Assembly: GCA_948960675.1 (NCBI GenBank)
Contig: CARDPF010000209.1
Coordinates: 1-5,621, forward strand
Reading direction: 5' to 3'
Length of the DNA stretch: 5,621 nucleotides
Origin: an uncultured Eisenbergiella sp.
GTDB lineage: Bacteria; Bacillota; Clostridia; Lachnospirales; Lachnospiraceae
This document shows, in pieces, positions 1 through 3,808 of this stretch. How positions within the stretch are numbered: the stretch's first letter is position 1; each line of letters starts with the position of its first letter. Both the position numbers and the translations under genes were made by a program. The notes under the pieces were generated by a model. That model saw only the letters and a list, made by a program, of their open reading frames with translations, ran no database searches and was not told the DNA's origin.

Positions 1-123
1 ATGAATCCCGGTTTCCTCCCGTTCTTCCTCCTCCAAAATCACCCCGTGTATCTCACCGCCTCCATCTCCGATCCGCTCCCTGTCCTCCAGCGCCAAATCG
101 GTCCGTACCGTAAAACTGCTCAT
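1..123 (-). CDS. gpr: Germination protease Gpr (spore endopeptidase), N-terminal fragment
   Basis: Gpr degrades the small acid-soluble DNA-binding proteins of the spore during germination. Only 41 codons are in the window; the rest lies beyond position 1. The translation begins MSSFTVRTDLALEDRERIG, and RTDLALE matches the conserved N-terminal segment of Gpr zymogens (Bacillus has RTDLAVE). In Bacillus the enzyme is made as an inactive precursor processed near this segment, so the propeptide here would be short, roughly nine residues; that is an inference by analogy. The ATG at 123-121 is preceded by a GGAGG (minus-strand reading of 133-137) at suitable distance, which supports the start. The gene is divergent from rpsT, the same arrangement as in Bacillus subtilis, which strengthens the call. 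The catalytic region is not visible, so integrity cannot be judged. Confidence 0.85.
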   Translation of the reverse strand, partial: MSSFTVRTDLALEDRERIGDGGGEIHGVILEEEEREETGIH

Positions 124-166
124 CTTTTTCTCCCTCCGCCAAATGGGGCTGCCGTTTCTTACACTA

Positions 167-195
167 TACTATGCTCCCTTTTCGGCCACCGTTCA
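167..195 (-). promoter_or_regulatory. Candidate gpr promoter (sigma-G-like or sigma-A)
   Basis: Read on the minus strand, there is TGAACG at 195-190, 16 bases, then CATAGTA at 173-167. This resembles the forespore sigma-G pattern (TGAATA, 17-18 bases, CATACTA), with six of seven -10 bases matching. The same bases can be read as TTGAAC-N17-CATAGT, a weak sigma-A promoter, so the sigma factor is uncertain. A start near position 160 would give a leader of about 35-40 nt before the gpr ATG. Confidence 0.4.
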
Positions 196-201
196 AATGC
201 T

Positions 202-247
202 GCAACGGGACAAACCCTAAACAGGGTAGACTTGTCTGAACTGTTGC
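202..247. repeat. Imperfect hairpin between gpr and rpsT promoters
   Basis: Three nested pairings are visible: GCAAC (202-206) with GTTGC (243-247), GACAA (209-213) with TTGTC (232-236), and ACCCT (214-218) with AGGGT (223-227) around an AAAC loop. The right arm, 233-247, matches 2653-2667 at 13 of 15 positions. It may therefore be a decayed copy of the palindrome at 2613-2667. It lies between the two divergent promoters and is probably not transcribed by either. Confidence 0.4.
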
Positions 248-287
248 CAATCGTTAATAGATTTTACAAAAATAAGCAAAATATGTA

Positions 288-316
288 TTGACAGAACGGT
301 TTTCATATCCTAGAAT
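288..316 (+). promoter_or_regulatory. Sigma-A promoter of rpsT
   Basis: A perfect -35 hexamer TTGACA (288-293) is followed after exactly 17 bases by TAGAAT (311-316), one base off the -10 consensus. A start near 323 would give rpsT a leader of about 125 nt. The surroundings are AT-rich, as expected for a strong ribosomal-protein promoter. Confidence 0.85.
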
Positions 317-329
317 ACATTTGTATGCA

Positions 330-355
330 TAACTGCTTTTATCAACGGGCAGTTA
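330..355 (+). promoter_or_regulatory. Leader hairpin 1 of rpsT
   Basis: TAACTGC (330-336) is fully complementary to GCAGTTA (349-355) around a 12-nt loop. It sits a few bases after the predicted transcription start and could protect the 5' end or form part of a control structure. No known ribosomal-protein leader class was recognised. Confidence 0.4.
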
Positions 356-369
356 CTTATTTTGTCCAG

Positions 370-398
370 CATGAAAACGTCCGTGTCCGGCTTTCATG
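370..398 (+). promoter_or_regulatory. Leader hairpin 2 of rpsT
   Basis: CATGAAA (370-376) pairs perfectly with TTTCATG (392-398) around a 15-nt GC-containing loop. It ends about 37 nt before the ribosome binding site, so it does not itself cover the start codon. A role in S20 autoregulation is possible but unproven. Confidence 0.4.
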
Positions 399-435
399 TG
401 GCAATTACGAAAATTTTACTATAGCTTGCTTTAAT

Positions 436-440
436 GGAGG
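436..440 (+). promoter_or_regulatory. Ribosome binding site of rpsT
   Basis: GGAGG lies seven bases before the GTG at 448-450. It fixes the rpsT start and excludes the upstream in-frame ATG at 325, which is at the promoter and has no comparable site. Confidence 0.85.
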
Positions 441-447
441 TATCATC

Positions 448-711
448 GTGGCAAATATTAAGTCCGCAAAGAAGAGAATTTTGGTAAACAAAACCAAAGC
501 CGACCGGAACAAATCCATCAAGTCCGCCGTCAAGACCGCGATCAGGAAAGTTCGCGTTGCCATCGACGCAAAGGACAAGGATACTGCAAAGGCTGCCCTG
601 GTCGCCGCTACCGCAGCGATCGACAAGGCCGCTACCAAAGGCGTTTATCACAAAAACACTGCATCCAGAAAGATTTCCCGTCTGGCCAAGGCAGTCAACG
701 AAATCGCATAA
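448..711 (+). CDS. rpsT: 30S ribosomal protein S20
   Basis: S20 is a primary 16S rRNA-binding protein of the small ribosomal subunit. The product has 87 residues, normal for the family. It is highly basic and opens MANIKSAKKRILVNKTKADR, followed by the conserved KSAVKTAIRKV helix, and the C-terminal part has the typical KGVYHKNTASRKISRLAKAVN segment. The start is GTG, chosen from the GGAGG seven bases upstream and from homology at MANIKSAKKR. S20 of Escherichia coli also uses a non-AUG start (UUG), linked to its autoregulation, so the GTG here may have regulatory meaning (inference). The gene is monocistronic as far as visible, divergent from gpr, and followed by hairpins at 713-758 and 801-847 and a clear terminator at 871-900. 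Confidence 0.97.
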   Translation: MANIKSAKKRILVNKTKADRNKSIKSAVKTAIRKVRVAIDAKDKDTAKAALVAATAAIDKAATKGVYHKNTASRKISRLAKAVNEIA

Positions 712-758
712 AAAATCGCCGCCCGGCAGCGGCGATTTAGAGAATGCTCCGCATTCTC
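710..758. repeat. Double-hairpin module, copy 1
   Basis: AAATCGCCGC (713-722) pairs with GCGGCGATTT (729-738) around CCGGCA, and directly after it GAGAATGC (740-747) pairs with GCATTCTC (751-758) around TCC. The first 38 bases recur at 798-835 with one mismatch. On the plus strand the first stem is followed only by TTT. On the minus strand it is followed by six T (complement of A710-A715), so it looks like a better terminator against transcription entering rpsT from the right. Its U-tract overlaps the rpsT stop codon. Confidence 0.75.
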
Positions 759-797
759 CCTAACAACCACTACGGTTACAGCACTTTTCTATGAAGT

Positions 798-847
798 AAA
801 AAATCGCCGCCCGGCGGCGGCGATTTAGAGAATGCCCTACATTCTCT
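798..847. repeat. Double-hairpin module, copy 2
   Basis: AAATCGCCGC (801-810) pairs with GCGGCGATTT (817-826) around CCGGCG. Then AGAGAATG (827-834) pairs with CATTCTCT (840-847) around a five-base loop. The second stem keeps full pairing although its sequence differs from copy 1, which suggests the structure matters or that this is a mobile palindromic unit. Six T follow the first stem on the minus strand (complement of A798-A803), so it can act as a minus-strand terminator. The 39 bases between the copies show no repeat. Confidence 0.75.
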
Positions 848-870
848 CCCAATGATTTACACTAAAAGTT

Positions 871-900
871 CCCCCTGCCCGATTGGACAGGGGGTTTTTT
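871..900 (+). terminator. Rho-independent terminator (rpsT side)
   Basis: CCCCCTG (871-877) pairs with CAGGGGG (888-894), with possible extra CC/GG pairing inside the loop, and is followed immediately by TTTTTT (895-900). This is the only hairpin downstream of rpsT with a full U-tract on the plus strand, so it is the likely end of the rpsT transcript, about 160-190 nt after the stop codon. Confidence 0.85.
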
Positions 901-924
901 ATGGCTGCCATCCGGCCTCCCGAT

Positions 925-1257
925 TTTGGCCGGTTCCGCCCAGGGCCTGTGTCAGGGCGGTTTTCGGACACGGCCAGTCTCTCTGGGGCGGGCAAAAGGC
1001 CCGGGCCGTTACAGGCTGCTGGCTTTTGGACGGAGAAATTCCCCCAAATGTAGGATAGCCCTGCTACAGGGCGCAAAATCGTCCAAACGCAGTGCGTTCT
1101 TTTGCGCCCTGTGGCGTTAGGGCCAGCCTGCATTTGGGAGGAATTTCCCGTCCAAAAGCCCGCAGGCCTGTAACGGCCCGGGCCTTTTTGTCCCCCCAGA
1201 GAGGCTGGCCGTGTCCAAAGGCCGCCCTGACACAAGCCCCGGGCGGAACCGGCCAAA
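925..1257. repeat. Long imperfect inverted repeat (333 nt, MITE-like)
   Basis: The segment folds on itself about a centre near 1091-1092. The outer arms begin TTTGGCCGGTTCCGCCC (925-941) and end with its exact complement (1241-1257). GGCCCGGGCC occurs symmetrically at 998-1007 and 1175-1184. Near the middle ACAGGGCGCAAAA (1066-1078) pairs with TTTTGCGCCCTGT (1100-1112), and AACGC/GCGTT (1086-1090 and 1094-1098) closes the apex on AGT. By eye the arms agree at roughly 85-90%, with small indels. Symmetry stops sharply at 925 and 1257, nine bases from the fucosidase stop codon. No convincing target duplication or gene lies inside. A transcript from either strand would form a very long duplex. 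Confidence 0.85.
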
Positions 1258-1265
1258 CCGTTCCC

Positions 1266-2588
1266 TTATTCTGCAGGTTCCTGCAAAAGGATTTCCACTA
1301 CGGTGTCTGTGGCATCCGGAAGGTAAGGGGTAGCGGACACGTCCACGAACACGATATCGGGGTAATTGTTGACTACCCAGTTATCCGGAATCTGCAGCTG
1401 GCTGCCATCCTCCAAAAGCCGCACCGCCCTGACATTCTCCCGGCGGATTCCGTAAAGGGGGACGCTTCCGATGGCATTTTCCATGATATGGTAATACAGA
1501 TGCCCTTCTTTTTGGGTGATACGGCCGTTTTCCGGCTTGGGAAGGCGGCTGCCCCCACACCCGTATATCGAGGCGCCGTTCTTTTTCATCCAGACCCCGA
1601 TCTCCCGCAAAATCTGCAGCGACTCGGGAGGTATGTTCCCACGGGCGTCCGGCCCCACATTCAACAACATGTTCCCGTTCTTGCTGACACATTCCACCAG
1701 CTTTTTGATGATCGTGGAAGCAGGCTTGAAATTCTTATCCTTGGCACAGTATCCCCAATTGTTGTTCATGGTAATGCAGGCTTCCCACATCAAATCCCGG
1801 CCCGCCTGGTCTTTTAAGCCATTGGGCGGAATAATCTGTTCCGGGCTGACAAAATCACCGCTAAAATCACTGGGGCAGTCGGTTGCCAGGGAACCGAACC
1901 CTTCCCCGCTCACCTCCAGACGGTTGTCGATGATCACATCCGGCTGATAGGAGCGGATCATCTGCACCAGCTTCGTTGCCTGCCATGCCTCCCCGGTCAT
2001 ATCATAATTCTCGTTTTTGTAGGAAAAGTCAAACCACATGATATCCAGTTTTCCATAACCGGTGCAAAGTTCTTCCACCTGTCCGTGCATGTAGGCCAAA
2101 TAGCGGTTGAAATCCCGCTCCACCCCTTTTTCAGCCTTACAGTTGCGCATGGGGTGGTTTCGGTCCCCGTAATGGGGGTAATCGGGATGATGCCAGTCCA
2201 ACAGGGAATAATAAAGCCCTACCTTGAGCCCCTCCGCCCGAAACGCATCCAGATACTCCCGCACCAAATCCCGTCCTGCCTTGGTGTTGGTAGATTTAAA
2301 ATCCGTCAGCTTACTGTCAAACAGACAAAATCCGTCATGGTGCTTTGCCGTGAGCACCGCGTACTGCATGCCCGCTTCTTTCGCCGCACGCGCCCATTTT
2401 TTCGGATCGTAATCCACCGGATTGAATTCTTCAAAAAAGGGAAGGTATTCCTCCTCCGGCATCTCTTCCACGGAACGCACCCACTCCCCCCGTGCCGGAA
2501 TGGCGTACAATCCCCAATGGATGAACATGCCAAAACGAGCTTTTTTGTACCACGCTATTCTTTTGTTGTAAATCTCCCTGTCAAACAT
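1266..2588 (-). CDS. GH29 alpha-L-fucosidase, intracellular
   Basis: A retaining exo-glycosidase that releases L-fucose from fucosylated glycans such as mucin or milk oligosaccharides; substrate linkage cannot be read from sequence. The product has 440 residues from the chosen ATG. Family signs in order are FGMFIHWGLYAIP (about 19-31), AVLTAKHHDGFCLFDS (about 77-92), GLKVGLYYSLLDWHHPDYP (about 120-138), LDIMWFDF (about 181-188, whose Asp 187 is the expected nucleophile) and LLNVGPDARGNIPP (about 308-321), then a beta-rich C-terminal domain. No signal peptide is visible, so it should act in the cytoplasm on imported oligosaccharides. An in-frame TTG at 2597 gives three more residues but lies only two bases from the AAGGAGG, so the ATG at 2588-2586 is preferred. 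It follows the DUF1284 gene by 32 nt, with a strong palindrome between; no own promoter was seen. The acid/base residue of GH29 varies and was not assigned. Confidence 0.9.
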   Translation of the reverse strand: MFDREIYNKRIAWYKKARFGMFIHWGLYAIPARGEWVRSVEEMPEEEYLPFFEEFNPVDYDPKKWARAAKEAGMQYAVLTAKHHDGFCLFDSKLTDFKSTNTKAGRDLVREYLDAFRAEGLKVGLYYSLLDWHHPDYPHYGDRNHPMRNCKAEKGVERDFNRYLAYMHGQVEELCTGYGKLDIMWFDFSYKNENYDMTGEAWQATKLVQMIRSYQPDVIIDNRLEVSGEGFGSLATDCPSDFSGDFVSPEQIIPPNGLKDQAGRDLMWEACITMNNNWGYCAKDKNFKPASTIIKKLVECVSKNGNMLLNVGPDARGNIPPESLQILREIGVWMKKNGASIYGCGGSRLPKPENGRITQKEGHLYYHIMENAIGSVPLYGIRRENVRAVRLLEDGSQLQIPDNWVVNNYPDIVFVDVSATPYLPDATDTVVEILLQEPAE

Positions 2589-2599
2589 TTTCCCCAAAA

Positions 2600-2606
2600 C
2601 CTCCTT
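2600..2606 (-). promoter_or_regulatory. Ribosome binding site of the fucosidase gene
   Basis: The minus strand reads AAGGAGG here, 11 bases before the ATG at 2588-2586 and only two before the TTG at 2597. The spacing is slightly long for the ATG but far too short for the TTG, so it decides the start. Confidence 0.7.
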
Positions 2607-2612
2607 GTCCTT

Positions 2613-2667
2613 GTAACCGTTCAGACAGGTTTACGCAGTAAATGCGCAGACCTGTCTGAACGGTTAC
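2613..2667. repeat. Perfect 18-bp-arm palindrome at the 3' end of the DUF1284 gene
   Basis: GTAACCGTTCAGACAGGT (2613-2630) is exactly complementary to 2650-2667. The 19-base centre adds an inner CGCA/TGCG stem (2634-2637 and 2643-2646) on a GTAAA loop, so the whole forms a nearly continuous hairpin of about 24 pairs. CTTGTCC flanks it on both sides (2604-2610 and 2667-2673), which could be a target duplication. No U-tract follows on either strand, so it is not an ordinary terminator. The last 15 codons and the stop of the DUF1284 gene are encoded within it. Confidence 0.9.
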
Positions 2668-3094
2668 TTGTCCTTTCGTCAAAAGGCCCGCCGGTTATAC
2701 GGTATGCTTTTGTCCTGCACAGGGCTGCCCACTCACAACCGCCACAGACCGCCGCAAGCCGCCCTTTTTGCACGACATGGCATGCTACGGCCTCCTGCAG
2801 CTGCTTCCAGGACAAAATCTGCCCCGTCTGCAGGCCGCACAAAGACAGTACCCGTTGGTCATAAACAGCCGCATTCGGGCATTTTGTCCCTTGATTGGGA
2901 CAATTTTTGCATATGCAATCCTGTCCGGCCACCAGCTTCACCGGTGTGTCCGGATGCAGGCCGTCCAGAACCTCCGCCATATTCCTGCAAAATCCGCTGC
3001 TGTACCCTTTTCCTTCAAAAAAGCCCAGACAAAGCCCGTGGTGGGGACGCAGGCGAACGGCCGCCCTGCAAGCGGACGGTTCCTCACCTGACAT
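2621..3094 (-). CDS. DUF1284 family Cys-rich protein
   Basis: The product has 157 residues and unknown function. LRPHHGLC (15-22) followed by FFEGKGYS (25-32) and a phenylalanine-rich NM segment is the hallmark of DUF1284, a family described only as putative metal or iron-sulfur binding. Nine further Cys residues stand at or after 60: 60, 62, 65 and 72 (CICKNC...C), 86, 105, and 117, 120, 126 (CGGCEWAALC), compatible with a metal or Fe-S centre (inference). The ATG at 3094-3092 overlaps the bioY stop by 11 nt, suggesting translational coupling; its own ribosome site is weak. An upstream in-frame TTG (3133) lacks a site and homology. The normal family end seems to be near residue 130; residues 143-157 come from the palindrome at 2613-2667 and are probably not native. 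No signal peptide or membrane segment is seen. Confidence 0.8.
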   Translation of the reverse strand: MSGEEPSACRAAVRLRPHHGLCLGFFEGKGYSSGFCRNMAEVLDGLHPDTPVKLVAGQDCICKNCPNQGTKCPNAAVYDQRVLSLCGLQTGQILSWKQLQEAVACHVVQKGRLAAVCGGCEWAALCRTKAYRITGGPFDERTSNRSDRSAHLLRKPV

Positions 3095-3647
3095 GGGGTT
3101 TGAGCACCCTGGAAAGTGCCGCCGCCAGTGCAATCTTACACAAATCGGGAATCACAAAGGGAACCACGCACATGGCCAGTGCGGTTCCGACTCCTATCGC
3201 CCCGTTTTTGGAATACACTACCATAAACCATGCGGTTCCGAAAGCATAGCACACCGCCAGCCCCAGCACCATGGACACCACCGAAACCCACAGCTTTTCC
3301 CCAAGCGCCCTGGTCATCCCCCAGTAAAGCAGCGCAGAAAGCACAAAACCCAGAATATAACCCCCGGTCATGCCAAACAAAACCCCTGCCCCTGCGCTAA
3401 ACCCGGCAAATACGGGTATGCCTACCGCACCCATCAATATGTACACCAGCACCGCAAAGGTACCGCGCCGCCCCCCCAGAATACCCACCGCCGCAAAAAC
3501 GGCAAAGGTCTGCATCGTGAAGGGAACCACGGTTGGAATGGATATCCAGGAACAAATCGCGATCAGCACCGCAAAAATCCCCACATATACCATATCCAGT
3601 GTCTTCCATTTTGACCCGTTCACCGTTTTGACCGTCGTATCAGCCAT
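3084..3647 (-). CDS. bioY: Biotin transporter BioY (ECF S-component)
   Basis: The membrane substrate-binding subunit for biotin uptake, which normally works with the energizing module EcfA/EcfA'/EcfT (not in this window). The product has 187 residues, typical of the family. About six hydrophobic segments are visible, starting with MVYVGIFAVLIAICSWISIP (19-38). The family signature is clear: VPFTMQTFAV (41-50), GGRRGTFAVLVYILMGAVG (58-76), IPVFAGFSAGAGVLFGMTGG (77-96) and IPDLCKIALAAAL near the end. The start at 3647 has AAGGAGG eight bases upstream. A second in-frame ATG at 3698 also has an AGGAGG, five bases away, and would add 17 hydrophilic residues; homology favours the shorter form. Transcription starts from a consensus promoter overlapped by a BirA operator, so the gene should be repressed when biotin is plentiful. 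The DUF1284 gene overlaps its 3' end. Confidence 0.93.
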   Translation of the reverse strand: MADTTVKTVNGSKWKTLDMVYVGIFAVLIAICSWISIPTVVPFTMQTFAVFAAVGILGGRRGTFAVLVYILMGAVGIPVFAGFSAGAGVLFGMTGGYILGFVLSALLYWGMTRALGEKLWVSVVSMVLGLAVCYAFGTAWFMVVYSKNGAIGVGTALAMCVVPFVIPDLCKIALAAALSRVLKPHVR

Positions 3648-3655
3648 TTCTCCAT

Positions 3656-3662
3656 CCTCCTT
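3656..3662 (-). promoter_or_regulatory. Ribosome binding site of bioY
   Basis: The minus strand reads AAGGAGG, eight bases before the ATG at 3647-3645. A competing AGGAGG at 3709-3704 stands five bases before the upstream in-frame ATG at 3698-3696, so two initiation sites are possible. Confidence 0.75.
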
Positions 3663-3719
3663 ATCCCATTTTGGACTACCGGGCGGACAGGCATCCATCC
3701 CGGCCTCCTGTTAATAGGG

Positions 3720-3748
3720 AGTATAGCATCTGGCTTTTTTATTGTCAA
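3720..3748 (-). promoter_or_regulatory. Sigma-A promoter of bioY
   Basis: On the minus strand TTGACA (3748-3743) is followed after 17 bases by TATACT (3725-3720), five of six -10 bases matching. A start near 3713 leaves a leader of about 65 nt to the preferred bioY ATG. The -35 lies inside one arm of the BirA operator. Confidence 0.88.
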
Positions 3749-3773
3749 CCGTTTTAATAAAATGGTTGACAAT
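3741..3773. promoter_or_regulatory. BirA (biotin repressor) operator
   Basis: ATTGTCAACC (3741-3750) and GGTTGACAAT (3764-3773) form a perfect inverted repeat with a 13-base AT-rich spacer. This matches the Firmicutes BirA site pattern (TTGTTAACC, spacer, GGTTAACAA) with C in place of T at one symmetric position. Its left arm contains the bioY -35 hexamer, so bound repressor would block RNA polymerase. Its placement before a bioY gene supports the call strongly. Confidence 0.88.
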
Positions 3774-3778
3774 TGATT

Positions 3779-3803
3779 TTTCAAACCCATGCAGGCATAG
3801 GCC
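3779..3803 (-). terminator. Weak possible terminator after the kinase gene
   Basis: Just after the kinase stop, the minus strand can pair CCTATG with CATGGG around CCTG, with one G-T pair, followed by TTTG rather than a real U-tract. It is the only candidate between the kinase stop and the bioY operator. Read-through into bioY remains possible. Confidence 0.2.
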
Positions 3804-3808
3804 GGACT

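Noticed and set aside
1..291. Plus-strand open frame of 96 codons
   Set aside because: It is antisense to gpr and crosses the promoter region; the minus strand gives a clear Gpr N-terminus with a ribosome site.
837..1256. Minus-strand open frame of 139 codons and matching plus-strand frames over the inverted repeat
   Set aside because: Both begin with nearly the same peptide only because the DNA is an inverted repeat; composition is rich in Gly, Pro and Arg with no ribosome site or known domain.
913..1265. Target-site duplication around the long inverted repeat
   Set aside because: Flanks CCGAT and CCGTT are similar but not identical and not adjacent in a convincing way, so no duplication is claimed.
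1092..1817. Plus-strand open frame of 241 codons
   Set aside because: It spans half of the inverted repeat and then the antisense of the fucosidase gene, with no recognisable domain.
2613..2667. Palindrome as a Rho-independent terminator
   Set aside because: No T-run follows it on either strand, despite the very strong stem.
2085..2864. Plus-strand open frame of 259 codons
   Set aside because: It is antisense to the fucosidase and DUF1284 genes, which have clear family signatures and ribosome sites.
3095..3133. Upstream TTG start for the DUF1284 gene
   Set aside because: No ribosome site, and the added residues lie deep inside the bioY frame without family similarity; the ATG at 3094 is more plausible.
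2895..3614. Plus-strand open frame of 239 codons
   Set aside because: It is antisense to bioY; rich in His, Gln, Pro and Arg as expected from the complement of membrane-protein codons.
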